From positions 1,132,031-1,196,030 of the forward strand of contig NW_006763299.1 in assembly GCF_000218685.1 (NCBI RefSeq): a stretch of DNA of 64,000 bases, in the 5' to 3' direction. The DNA is from Serpula lacrymans var. lacrymans S7.9. Lineage: Eukaryota; Basidiomycota; Agaricomycetes; Boletales; Serpulaceae. How positions within the stretch are numbered: the first letter of the stretch is position 1; each line of letters opens with the position of its first letter. This document shows, piece after piece, positions 1 through 10,660 of this stretch. The translations under genes were made by a program, and so were the position numbers. The notes beneath the pieces are model-generated. The model did not search any database and was not told the origin of the DNA. It was given only the letters and a program-made list of their open reading frames with translations.

Positions 1-3
1 TAC

Positions 4-220
4 CTCAGCCGCTGCCCGAGAGGCTATAGAAACGACTGAGGTATTCCCATACTAAACCCCCTACTACTTATAGTCGGAGGTGCTACTCGCTACAGTATAA
101 TGACTCCTAGGAGTATAATTGTGCTCCTAGGAGAACAATGGTGACTCCATGGAGTGGTGGCTATGCTCCATGGAGAACAATGGCTGCTTTGGCAGAGACC
201 GGGTTTATCCAGTTTTGTCA
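4..220 (-). repeat. Solo or cut LTR of the Copia-1 family
   Basis: This stretch matches the two LTRs of the Copia-1 element at 26422-26635 and 31695-31892, from the CTCAGCCGCTGCC block to the terminal TTTTGTCA. It carries four copies of the palindrome CTCCNNGGAG. The sequence after 220 does not match Copia-1 internal DNA, so this is a solo LTR or the end of an element lying left of the window. The outer start (TAATAAAAC in the other copies) is not present, because the window begins there. Confidence 0.85.
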
Positions 221-865
221 ATTTGCTCCAATGTGTTTCAGATCTTGCAGCTCAAATTGTTTGGGAGCTAAAGCTATGATTAAAGAAAGGACTCAGATCT
301 TGTAGAAGAGTCTCTGTATTCAAGTAAGTACCTATGATTAAAGAAAGGACTAAATCATAGTAAGCTAAGTATTCAAAAGGGGGAAAAAGGAAAGGGGTCT
401 CACCTCAGATCTCGTAGAAGAGTCTGAGGTGCTACATGGTAACTAGGCCTCCTTTATAGGTAAGTGAGAGAACGGAATCAAAAAATTTCTGATGGTATAT
501 ATTGGCGCACGGGCCACTCATACTTACACGCCTTCCTTTCTAGGCGCTTCGTATTGGCTTGCTTCCTCTCTCGATATTCTCAATCCAACAGCGGCTCCCA
601 TACCGGTGAAATAGGTACATTTACGGAGTGGGCATAAGCTACAAGATGATCCAAGAAATATTTGTCCCTAAGCAGAAGGACCATCTCATGAAGATTTGCT
701 ATCTCAGCTATACTCGATTAGCAGACAGTCCGGCCTGAGTGCATCGCGTTTGGCAGAACTATATCCACTTGAACGCCGCCCAGCGTGCCATTAGGTTCAG
801 ACACCTGTTGAAAGTTGCTATACCAGTCCAACCAACGGCCACAGTTACTGACTTTGATAAGCCAT
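221..865. other. Non-coding stretch with two interleaved short direct repeats
   Basis: No gene is seen here. A 20-base unit beginning CTATGATTAAAG occurs at 274-293 and 332-351. A second unit beginning CAGATCT and ending AGAAGAGTCT occurs at 294-313 and 406-425 with one mismatch. The remainder is unremarkable AT-rich DNA between the LTR and the end of the minus-strand gene at 866. Confidence 0.6.
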
Positions 866-1941
866 TTATGTAGGAGAAGTTATGTGTTGACTGCCTACGC
901 GCAGGTACTGTTTTTCAGCTTTAGATTTTGGCTGCAAAGAAATAACGTACCTCCCCCCCTGTTGTTTGACCCACCCACGATCACCGAAGAATTGGTACTG
1001 GGTCCAGAACCTTGATGCACAACGCTTTGGTAGAAAACATACTGATTCATCCTCAAGTTCGATGTTTGAGAGGTCGGCATCTCTTGAAATGCCTGAGTAA
1101 AACCTTGGACTTGCGCGACAACTTGATCCTCACTTTGATCTTCGTGAATTGTTTCTAGGTTGGGTGCATGGTCGTTGTTGTCATCTTCAGGATCCATATC
1201 TATGAAAACAAGTGGACGTAAGTTGCTTGAGCTGAAGTCTGGAGTTCGCCTCTTATCACACACCATTCTGGGTAACACAATCAACAGCGGTGAAGAAGCT
1301 TGCCGTGGTGCTGATAAGTGATTCTAGTGTACAAAAGGACGTGATTAGCAGGACTCGATGAAAAACCTTGAGCGGTATGTAGTCGGAAGTAATGATAACA
1401 TTAGCATTTTCCACTCACGTTCTGAGCTCATGAACATCCGCCGCAAAATGCTGTCCGAGGTATTCTATCTCGTTATAAGTTTTTAAACTATTCTCAGGGC
1501 AATATCTGGTTCATTTTCTGCCACTCACTCTGGTTGCTGTTAGGAGTTTAAGGCTATCTCCAGCCAGTTGGAGGTGGCGACGATGCCTCTTGTATATTTT
1601 TTTGGGATTCAATGTCCACTTGGCTTGTTCGAAACTGCGTCTGCTAAGGTGAAGCCTAAATCAAAGTACGATGCACATATATTAGATCAAAGGACAGTGA
1701 ATGAAGCTGGAAAAAAGAATTACTCCTCAAAGTAGTTCTTGATCCTGTTGATTTCCTCCTCTACATCTTTTGGTCCGCTGCTGGAATTTAACTGACATTG
1801 TTTAAGTAACTCGAAGGTGAAATCTTGATATATCTTGCTTTTCTCCAAAGGAGAACGTTTCTCAACGAGTTTGGGTAGTTCATAGGGGGATGCTAGGAAG
1901 GCAGCGATGTCACTAACGTCCACTGGTATAGAATTTTCCAT
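866..1941 (-). CDS. Hypothetical protein, five exons, no recognised domain
   Basis: My model has exons 1941-1724, 1655-1529, 1492-1419, 1267-951 and 894-866, giving 254 residues with all phases agreeing. It starts at an ATG opening MENSIPVDVSD. The N-terminal half looks helical and charged (…FEQAKWTLNPKKIYKRHRRH…). The middle is acidic (DPEDDNNDHAPN), and the C-terminus is glycine- and serine-rich. I recognise no family. One intron (1418-1268, 151 nt) is longer than its neighbours and is the weakest join. The next gene starts divergently at 2470. A transcription-related role is possible from the basic patch, but that is a guess. Confidence 0.5.
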
Positions 1942-2469
1942 GGTTTTAATATCGATATGGTGAGAGTGTGGAGATATGCTAGGGCTACCAAAGGTAAACC
2001 GTGACTGGTTTTGAGAACTGAGGCTAAGCAGTGCCGAGAAATCTGTGACAAGGGTGGGTGTATTGGAGACGGCGACTGTGCATAATAGATGGATCCTTAC
2101 TTTTATCGATGGGCCTGTAAATTCAAGGTTTCTATCGAGGAGCCCATAATGGAAGGTAGACTCGTGGATTACTCCTGTCATGGCTATGCACATGAGCTCA
2201 CGTGAGAACACTGACAATAGTTTCAGCTATATTTTATTTCGTAAGGCTTCAAGAAATTCCACTGCCAGTATAAAAAACGAGATGTAGTAACTCTAGCCGA
2301 AGCTGAATAACGTGGCCGCTGTGAGTCGGAGATTAAAAACTAAGGTCCGCGTGATTTATCGTGTGGTCTTTGTTTGGATGGGTCCATGTGTACATATATT
2401 TGGGTTCAAACCTAACTGCACCGAGTTTTCAACGTGCAAGTTTGGCTGCGTACTTCCAGCACGTTCTTA
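1942..2469. promoter_or_regulatory. Divergent intergenic region between unknown gene and kinase-like gene
   Basis: This 528-base spacer separates two start codons that point away from each other, so it should hold both promoters. I see no clear TATA box at a convincing distance and no RNA gene. A reading frame runs through part of it on the minus strand in phase with the unknown gene, so the true start of that gene could be further upstream. Confidence 0.4.
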
Positions 2470-3855
2470 ATGCTTTCCCGTCGTCGCAAGCGTCAAGCTG
2501 AAGATAATGCGAAAAGAGCCCAGGATCAGGAAGAATTCGAGGAACGTGCGCTTCAGGTGTTCGGCGCACCTTTATCGACTATCCCAGGTACTATAAGGTC
2601 AGGCGAATTATGGTGGTGCAAGCATTATCAATGGTTGAAAGACGTTGGGTATTTGCTTCGCCCTCGATACTCTCCGGACTGGGTTCCTTCATGGCAAGGT
2701 ACAAAAAAGGATTGGATGGACTGCGAAGATAGTCGGGGCCCTATGGTATGTTTTGATTTATTGATTTATTGCGTCTTGGTGAGACCGTCTTTAGATACAA
2801 CACATATTGGATGCTACACACATATCCGACGGAATATTTGTGACTTTGAAGTTAATAAAAAAGTCCCGACATCCGTATGAGATCGAAATCGGCCAACTAT
2901 TCTCGACAGAGCCACTTGCCTCTGACCCGGCGAATCATTGCGTGCCAATCTGTGATGTGCTGCATATACCAGACGATGAAGACCAGGCCATTATTGTCAT
3001 GCCTTTATTACGACCGTTCACGGAACCGCGTTTTGATACTTGCGGCGAAGTAACGGAATGTTTTCGCCAGCTTTTTGTGGTAAAGGACCTGCAAACTTCT
3101 CTAATGTGCCTCTAAAGTCCATCGTTTATCAGGGCTTACAATTTATTCATAAACAACATGTTGCACATCGGTATGTGCTATTTGCTACTCATGATATTCA
3201 CTGATGAAACATTGTATAGTGATTGTATGAATCTGAACATTATGATGGATGCTACGCGTCTTTTCATCGATCCATTTCATCCCCAAAATACTGTCATGAG
3301 ACGGGACTACTCAGGGGATGCTAGGAGCTTCACTCGTACCCAGCGCCCACCCAAATATCTCTTCATCGATTTTGGTATATCTCGTCGTTACGATTCTAGC
3401 AACGTTGCGCCTTTGGAAGCTCCCATATGGGGTGGCGACAGAACCGTACCCGAGTTTCAAAAGTCAAACGAGCCTCGTAACCCCTTCTCAACGGACGTGT
3501 ATTATCTTGGCAATATGATTAGGAATGAATTCCTGCTGGTGAGTTGTATTCTACACTGTTAATCAAAGTCTTCATCACGGATGTTTTATTGCATATCTAG
3601 ACAAAGGACGGATTTGAATTCATGGAACCTCTAGTGAATAACATGGTACAGGATGACCCAGCAAAGCGGCCCACTATGGATGAAGTCGTTGCACGTTTCG
3701 ACCAAATTTTCGAGCAGCTCAGCAGCTGGAAGTTACGGTCACGCGTCGTTGACAAGACGGATGGCAATATCACAGGCCTTTTTCGTGGTGTCACTCATTG
3801 GACCCGTCGCATCGGTTATATTATTAGGAGAGTGCCGGCGATACCAACGCCTTGA
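2470..3855 (+). CDS. Protein kinase-like protein (basidiomycete type)
   Basis: Exons are 2470-2745, 2795-3079, 3133-3170, 3220-3538 and 3601-3855, giving 390 residues. Introns are 38-62 nt with GT-AG ends. The fold of a eukaryotic protein kinase is visible: FVTLKLIKK supplies the probable ATP-binding lysine, AHRDCMNLNIMMD is the catalytic HRD loop with its asparagine, and YLFIDFGIS is the DFG loop. TDVYYLGNMI and DPAKRPTMDEV are helix F and late C-lobe motifs. All catalytic residues are present, so it may be active, although the glycine-rich loop is poorly conserved. Short divergent kinases like this are expanded in Agaricomycetes and mostly have no known substrate. A TTG or GTG start upstream was rejected in favour of the first ATG (MLSRRRKRQ). 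Confidence 0.8.
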
Positions 3856-5416
3856 AATCCTTACGTTCTTTACTATCATGCCTGCTACATCTACTTATGG
3901 ATCTATCCGAGGAACTGGATTCCTGGCCTCTGTGCAGTGTACTTCATGTGACCAGGAGTCGCACCTACACATAAATATGTTATTGATTGTATTCGAGTCT
4001 GTTCGGAACATATCTCCATTCAAGTCGGTCAAATGACTCGAAACTGATGAGGACCGATTTCAATGGTTTTAATGAACGAATACACGTGTGCTGGTCCGAC
4101 TTGTTCCTCTTTGGTCTTTATCGTTAGTCTCCCTTGCTGACCTAATTCAATATAGTGATGACAGTCGATCATATCTTGCAAGGTCTGCTCCAATTTAACA
4201 GTGGCGTGCAGAGTGCCCCCCCTTCGGTGTCAATACAGTAAAAACACGAACACTGTTCAAGCTCTACTCAGCGAAAACTCTATGCTAATCACTATGCCTG
4301 CCTCATGTTGGGTCAGATGAGTCTTTGTAGTTTCTTATCAGTCCAAATCCATCAGAGTGAGACTGTACTGTAGATATATTAATCATAATATACTTCCACC
4401 TCCAAAACATGTCTCAGACTCCTGCTAGAACAACCTGCAAACCCCCTCAGACCAACAAGCAAAAGTTGGTTCTCTAAGGATGAGATCTGCCCCTGGAGTT
4501 CCCAATTTTTTGGGGCTCCAGATGGAAACTGACCATTTGCAGCTGCTATGCCAGCATTAGAATACATGTATCAATGTATCACAAGTATATATTTTTTCAT
4601 CTGATTTCACTAAGTCCTTGCTCTATCTATGCAATGCCGAATAGGCCGTTATAAGCCGATATGTGCCATGCGGTTTTCTCTCTACTTAAAACCACCGAAC
4701 GGGGGCACCCACCAAATCAGCGTTATATTGGACTAGACTACTTTATTGCTCAGGCTGGCCAACTGATAGCACAGTTACCATGAAAGGTCCTGCATTTTAG
4801 CTGAGAAATTGATCACGAGGGATAGCCGCCATATGAATGTCTGAATAATGTATACTGAGGCAGCATTGTAGCACAATCACGTTGTCTAAAATGCCATTTT
4901 GAAAGGTCAGAGACATTCTTTCAATGTTGTTGAACAAGTTCTCATTGATTAATTACCTGCATTAATAAATAGAACTAATGGTCGCAATTTCTTGTATATT
5001 GTGACCACAAAATGAACCAGAGGTTAACATTTATGAATGATGTGGTGCTAGGCTATACATATAAATCCCACCGAGGTGCCGGATTTGTGGTAGCAAACTT
5101 CAAACATATTCCATGTTGTTGGAAATATAGTCTGAGGGCAAGCACTGTACAGCAAGCCCAAAGACAGGACACGGTGTGGATGCTAGATTAGGAAAGAGCT
5201 GTAGTTCAGCTGGCCCGTGCGTTTTGATGAAAATAAATTACTTACATCTTTACTTCCGTTTTTCTTGCAACTTATAAACCTTCATAGCAATCATATCCAC
5301 CTCAGTCTTTCCCCCCAAAAGCTGAGGTGATTATATGTCTGCATATATATGTAGTTTAACATTTTACTTACCTCTGTACCTAGCATATTGTTTTGACTAG
5401 ATTGTTTTAAGAGGTT
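3856..5416. other. Gene-free interval, possibly including the 5' LTR of Copia-2
   Basis: I find no supported gene in this 1.56 kb. The right end should contain the 5' LTR of the dead Copia-2 element, because its primer-site-like sequence and gag start lie at 5413-5423. With no second LTR copy in the window, its left edge cannot be placed. The interval has short AT-rich stretches and no tandem repeats of note. Confidence 0.4.
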
Positions 5417-5453
5417 ATGAGCCACATCAAACCCAGCGACAACAAAGAGTCCC
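5417..5453 (+). pseudogene. Copia-2 gag, first codons
   Basis: An ATG at 5417 opens MSHIKPSDNKES and runs straight into an LTR at 5454. The same frame resumes on the minus strand at 6631, after the duplicated bases GTCCC. The ATG lies inside GGTTATGAGCC, which is complementary to the anticodon arm of initiator tRNA-Met and is therefore a likely primer-binding site. Confidence 0.7.
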
Positions 5454-5868
5454 TGTTACGATAACACAATTTTCAGACCTTTCCTTTAATTTTCATTCTC
5501 CGCTTTAACCTTTTACTATAGTTCACACTCCGTGCCATGCGGCACTTTCCTTTTTGTTCTAACTCCACTTTCTCACGCAACACTGTCTTTATTCTTCTTT
5601 TAGACACAAAGTCTCTCATGCAGTGGAGCTGGTCACACGGGCTGTGCCCTCTGACATCATCAGCCACTGCTTTTATCAATTGTACAGTACATAGGTATAA
5701 ACACTCTGTATTAGTATAAATACCCCAATAGATCAAGGAGATTCCTCAGCGAGTCCTCCTGTTGTTAACCAACAAACTCTCTGCAGCCTAAGGGGTAACC
5801 ACTCCCCAATCACTACCTTTATAGTGTGTTCCTGTGTGCGCCAGAGTAAATAACTCTTGGTTGTTACA
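5454..5868 (+). repeat. Gypsy-1-type LTR (copy A, solo)
   Basis: This is a 415-base LTR, TGTTACG at the left and GTTACA at the right, in the orientation opposite to Gypsy-1. Left flank is GTCCC and right flank is GCACT. Neither is duplicated around this copy, but each matches, as reverse complement, the outer flank of copy B or copy C. It was a solo LTR inside Copia-2 gag before the neighbouring segment flipped. Confidence 0.9.
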
Positions 5869-6631
5869 GCACTCAATTTTGCTCCATTTGTGGGGCTTCT
5901 CCTTGGAGTCATTCTTCACGCGATTACGTCCCCGGCCTCCTTTGTTTCCTCGACGTGACAAGGAGGAATTTAAAGTAGCCAACATGGCTGCATTCTCCAT
6001 CTTGGAGTTTGCACCTGGCTTCTTTGAAGAGATCCTGAGGCAGTTATATTCCTGAAGGAGGTATGTAATCAAGGTTTTGGGATCAACTGTCTTCCCATCC
6101 ATGTGCGCGGCGGCAGACAATGAGGATATGAAAGAGGCATATGCTGGAGGTAGGGATCTCATGACTATTGAGGATTTCTCCTTGTTGCTGAGGTGTATGC
6201 CTGCGGAGCTCAGTTGTTCCCACATGTCTCGTATCTTGTCAATGTGGGTGCACATGTCTCCCTTCTTGGGGCAACAAATTGCGGCTAACCAATCTCACAG
6301 ATTAGCTGCCACATCTTGGCAACTGAGTCTTTGTGCAAGATTTTTTGCAGCATAGAATATGGCAAAGTTCTGCCCAGTATGTTTTGGGCACAGCCAGGCG
6401 TTCAATACTTCCTGGTCAGCTTGACTCAAGGCTGGGGTCGCTGATGTTGTTGCGGGGGCTGTTTGGATTGTTCCAGCCTGTGTGGTCCTCGGCAACAGAG
6501 TTGATGTGGGTTTTGGGGCCAGACCAAGTAAGTGCTTGACACAGTCCTTGTCTGCCATCGCCCACTCAAGTCTTGTTTTGCATATTGACCAATTGGAGCC
6601 ATTTGGCTCGCCTTTTGGCACTCCGAGGGAC
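5869..6631 (-). pseudogene. Copia-2 gag, middle part, inverted
   Basis: The minus strand encodes a Copia Gag (UBN2-like) running from SLGVPKGEPNGSNW to a basic GGRGRNRVK region ending at KIEC, just before the zinc knuckle. The knuckle itself is 14 kb away on the plus strand at 20526. The segment is bounded by GCACT on the left and GGGAC on the right. It has a few frameshifts or stops between about 6255 and 6295. Confidence 0.85.
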
Positions 6632-7046
6632 TGTAACAACCAAGAGTTAGTTACTCTGGCACACACGGGAACACACTATAAAGGTAGTGATTGGGGAGTG
6701 GTTACCCCTTAGGCTGCAGAGAGTTTGTTGGTTAACAACAGGAGGACTTGCTGAGGAGTCTCCTTGATCTATTGGGGTATTTATACTAATACAGAGTGTT
6801 TGTACCTATGTACTGTACAGTTGATAAAAGCAGTGGCTGATGATGTCAGAGGGCGCAGCCTGTGTAACCAGCTCCACTGCGTGAGAGACTTTGTGTCTAA
6901 AAGAAGAATAAAGGCAGTGTTGCATGAGAAAGTGGAGTTAGAACAAAAAGGAAAGTGCCACATGGCATGGAGTGTGAACTATAGTAAAAGGTTAAAGCAG
7001 AGAATGAAAATTAAAGGAAAGGTCTGAAAATTGTGTTATTGTAACA
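6632..7046 (-). repeat. Gypsy-1 3' LTR (copy B)
   Basis: 415 bases with TGTAACAACC at the left edge and GTAACA at the right edge on the plus strand. A polypurine tract lies directly upstream in element orientation, which fixes it as the 3' LTR. The outer flank GGGAC (6627-6631) pairs with GTCCC at 5449-5453 rather than with the flank of the partner LTR. Confidence 0.92.
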
Positions 7047-7059
7047 CTACCCCCCTTCT
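7047..7059 (-). promoter_or_regulatory. Gypsy-1 polypurine tract
   Basis: On the minus strand this reads AGAAGGGGGGTAG and directly abuts the 3' LTR. This is the expected position and composition of the primer for plus-strand DNA synthesis in an LTR retrotransposon. Confidence 0.85.
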
Positions 7060-7445
7060 AAGGCTCAACTTCCAGGCCAGACTGAATACTGGAGGTGGTA
7101 GTTAAATTTTTGGGCATAGTTTGAAAAAGAGAATCAAAAAGTTTTGAATCCATGCGTCCAAGCTTTCTAGGGATTCTTAGAATAAAATTTGCAAACAGCG
7201 TTGCGGGAGTTATCCAGATGGGTTTCTGGCTCCCACATTCTGTCCTCATCTCCATAGCCCTTCCATAGGACCAGGAACTCTAATTTACCACGCTTCAAGC
7301 GTGCATCCACCACTTGTTCGACTTCAAACTCTTCTTCACCTTCCTTGGTGACTACAACCGGTCCGGGTTGGTCTACGCGCTATCCCAGCAGCGGCCCTTT
7401 GTAGGGTTTCACACGGCTAATATTGACCGTGGGTACTACCCTTAT

Positions 7446-8660
7446 TCATTTTGGGAGTTCCAGCTCCACTGCATTGGGTTTGACTTCCATAATCCGGTAA
7501 GGGCCAATCCACTTCTCAGTCAGTTTTCTAGACTGCCGATCTTTTAACTTTGAGTGGTTGGTATCTAACCAGACCAAGTCGCCAACCTTGTAGTCAGGGG
7601 CCTTAGAGCGTTTACGCTCTGCCCTGTCTTTCATCTGCTCTGCAGGTTTAAATAGCACCTTACGTGTTTCGTCCAAGACAGACTTCATGTCCTTGGCCAT
7701 GTTCCCAGCAGCCTTGTTCTTGCTTTTGCCAGGTTCTACACCCATTCTGGGGAAGTACAATCTCGTTACCTCAAATGGTGCCTTTTCTGTAGCCGACGAC
7801 TGTTTGATATTGTATGAGAACTGGGCTATCTTTAGCCACTTGGCCCAATCCATCTGCCTGTCATTAATAAATATATGGAGGTATTGCTTCAACTCCTGGT
7901 TGAGTCTCTCTGTTTGTCCATTGGTCTGCGGATGGAACACTGTTGATAACTTAGGTTTGATGCCCAGCATCCGGCATAACTCTTTTGTAAATTTGCTAGC
8001 AAATTGTGGCCCTCTATCGGAGATAACTGTTTCTGGTAACCCATGGATAGACCATACAAAATCTTTAAATAAATCTGCCGTACCAGCGGCAGTAATGGTT
8101 TTGTTGGTGGGTATGAATACCACCACCATTACTGAATCATACCCATTTGACTCGGGCAGATCCGTCGTGAAGTCAACCGATATATCCTGCCAGGGATCAG
8201 CTGGTATTGGATTTGGCATAAGTTTACCGGCCGGTGGTTGATGAGAGTTCTTTGCCATGGTACATCTCAGACAGGATTTTACGTATTCCTGTACATCTTT
8301 AACCATGCCAGGCCACATATAGTTTCTGGAGATCAACTCCATTGTTCGTTGCCACCCAGGGTGCCCAGCCACTGGAGTATCATGATGTCTGTCTATTGAC
8401 TTGATCTTTGCGGACTCAGGCACATAGATTTTGTCTTTAAAATGGAAGAGCCCGTCTTCCCATAAATAATTTTCATTGCCATCAAGGCGCACCTTCTCTT
8501 CTGAGGAGATGTCTGTCTTGAAGACTTCCAGAAGATCAGAATCCTGCCCAATTCTAATGTTGACAACCTTTGATTGGTCTATCAGGGTAACACCTTTGTT
8601 GTCATCTTTGATGCCGTTGGCATGATCTTCTCTTCTGGACAAAGTGTCCGCTTTCCCCAT
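7446..8660 (-). CDS. Gypsy-1 integrase, intact open frame
   Basis: This 404-codon open stretch holds a complete integrase part of the polyprotein. The zinc-binding HHCC domain is visible (HHDTPVAGH … CLRCTMAK), as is the core D,D(35)E triad. The first aspartate is in SVDFTTDLP, the second in VISDRGPQF and the glutamate in NGQTERLNQE. A C-terminal GPYRI module follows. It has no start codon of its own, being part of pol; the nearest upstream stop is a TAA near 8667. All catalytic residues survive, although the RT of the same element is mutated. Confidence 0.9.
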   Translation of the reverse strand: MGKADTLSRREDHANGIKDDNKGVTLIDQSKVVNIRIGQDSDLLEVFKTDISSEEKVRLDGNENYLWEDGLFHFKDKIYVPESAKIKSIDRHHDTPVAGHPGWQRTMELISRNYMWPGMVKDVQEYVKSCLRCTMAKNSHQPPAGKLMPNPIPADPWQDISVDFTTDLPESNGYDSVMVVVFIPTNKTITAAGTADLFKDFVWSIHGLPETVISDRGPQFASKFTKELCRMLGIKPKLSTVFHPQTNGQTERLNQELKQYLHIFINDRQMDWAKWLKIAQFSYNIKQSSATEKAPFEVTRLYFPRMGVEPGKSKNKAAGNMAKDMKSVLDETRKVLFKPAEQMKDRAERKRSKAPDYKVGDLVWLDTNHSKLKDRQSRKLTEKWIGPYRIMEVKPNAVELELPK

Positions 8661-10409
8661 AGAGCTTTAAGGCTTATGAATTAATTTATAATTAAACCTT
8701 GACAAGTATACCGTGTAGCGGGCCTGTCTTCGGTTCAAGTCCCGGGCCATCATAAAATACTCCAGATTCTTATGATCGGTCCAAACTTCAAATTGGTGTC
8801 TAGCACCTTCTAAGTAGTGCCGCCAGTGCTTTAAGGCTCTAATGATGGCTAGCATCTCTTTGTCGTAAATTTGATAGTTGTGCTCTGTAGGCGACAAACT
8901 ATGTGATAAATAGGCACAAGGCCTCCAAAGATCGTCAGGGCATTTAATTGACAAAACAGCCCCAGTAGCAAAATCAGAAGAGTCGGTTTCTAGCTGGAAC
9001 TCTTTGTCTAATTCTGGAAATGCTAATATGGGTGCTGTTGTAAATGCCTGTTTAAGCTTATCAAAAGTGTCTTGTTCTTTGGCACCCCAGTGCCAAATGA
9101 TATCTTTTTTAGTGAGATCATTCAACGGTCTCGTGATTTTTGCAAAGTTTTTGATAAACCTTCGGTAGAAATTTCCTAAGTCAAGGAAGGCCCTAACTCC
9201 TTTTACGCAAGTAGGTTCTGGCCAATCCAATATGGCTTGAACTTTCTCAGGATTCATCCTCATTCCGTTCTGGCTTATGATCATACCAAGGAAGTCTACT
9301 TTCTTCACTTTAAAATTACATTTTTTGGGTTTGACAAATAGGTCCCGTTCCTGTAAGCGTCAAAGGACTTCTTGCACAATCCTGTCATGCTCAGCCTCAT
9401 CGTCCGACCTCGTAAATATTAACAAATTGTCAATGTAAATGATAACGCAGTTTTCCATATCCGCAAAGATCTCATTCATCATTTTCTGGAAGGCTGCCAG
9501 TGAATTGGTCAACCCAAAGAACATAACAAGGGGTTCAAAGGATCCTCGGTGGCACATAAATGCGGCCTTCCAAGCATCTTCTTCTTTGATTCGTACATTA
9601 TTGTACCCCCATCTGAGATCCATCTATGTTAAGATCTTGGCACCAGCCAATTTGTCTACTAGATGACTGATCAAAGGCAGCGGATACGCGTTTTTAATTG
9701 TGTGCTCATTCACGTAACAATAATCCATAATCATGCGCTTCTTACCATCCTTTTTAGAGATGAAGAACACCGAGGACGTCATAGGGCTTTTGGAAGGTCT
9801 GATGTAACCCTTCCTAAGCTGTTCATCTATGAAACTTAAGACCTCATCTCTTTCTGGAGCAGAGAGGGGAATCATGTGCTCTTTTCTTGGTTTGAAAGTG
9901 TCCTTCAAATCTATTGCATGGTCCCAAGGCTTAGCCTCTGGGAAGCGCTCTGACTTATGTTTAGAAAAGACTTTCCAGAAGTCATGGTACTCAGGAAGTA
10001 CAAACCTCTTAATCTCTTCTTTGGGTTTTACCTCATCATTGTTATTGTCGATATTTTCTAAAGATCTGAGCTCATAAACTTGACCAGCGTTTATCTTTTC
10101 AAGACGCTCATTGTGACGGACATGATTTGGCTTACCCAAGTTCACACATTCCTGAGGGCAACCTGACAATGTGACAACCCCTGTCTGCCAGTTGATCTCA
10201 GGATTGTGTTTAAATAGCCAGGTCTAGCCCAAGATTAAATTAATCTTCCCTAGTTGGGTAGCTTTGGCAGTGACTTGTTCTCTGTATCCTTGGTACTCGA
10301 CAAGAAAAGAACATTTGTGCATGATGCAGCCACCCGCATTAAGTGTACTGTCAATGTTATAGACGGTAATAGATACATCTAATTTTACAAGGGGGAGTCC
10401 AATCTGCCC
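8661..10409 (-). pseudogene. Gypsy-1 reverse transcriptase and RNase H, broken
   Basis: Three open segments separated by stops give a Ty3/Gypsy RT-RNase H. Segment 10169-9624 holds the protease-RT linker and fingers (SKSPMTSSVFFISKKDGKKR). Segment 9623-9360 holds the palm, and 9308-8667 the connection and RNase H (FQLETDSSDFATGAV). Stops lie near 9626, 9362 and 8668; the first two look like CAG to TAG and CGA to TGA changes. The active-site box reads YIDN instead of YIDD (asparagine codon at 9426-9428), so one of the two metal-binding aspartates is gone. Confidence 0.9.
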
Positions 10410-10417
10410 TGCCCAGA
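10410..10417. repeat. 8-bp target duplication, left copy
   Basis: TGCCCAGA at 10410-10417 is repeated exactly at 14400-14407, outside the inverted ends of the inserted element. An 8-bp duplication is typical of hAT-superfamily transposons. Confidence 0.9.
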
Positions 10418-10660
10418 CACTTCAGTCACCCCCAAAACATAAGCATTTAGCTTCAACTATCTGTGTAAATGTATAAAGCTAAGAGCTTGTTTTTCCTGGT
10501 ATCATCCCAAGTGCTCCAGCAAGGATGGGATCATCCCAGAAACGGAATAATACCACCCTTCTGGGATTTTCCCATGGTATCAGACCATGTACCATAGTGG
10601 GATTATCCCTCAGATGGGATAATCCCAATAACCTGTCACATGTCACATGGTATCAGGGGG

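Noticed and set aside
2403..2416. GGGTTCAAACC, resembling a tRNA T-arm
   Set aside because: No matching D-arm, anticodon arm or acceptor stem can be built around it.
4379..4567. 62-codon minus-strand frame near the Copia-2 edge
   Set aside because: It is short and unlike any protein, and it lies in decayed DNA.
6632..7046. Reading the 415-bp LTR in the orientation TGTAACAACC to TGTAACA
   Set aside because: The polypurine tract and gag-pol polarity show that the LTR runs on the minus strand. Both readings begin with TG and end with CA, so the termini alone mislead.
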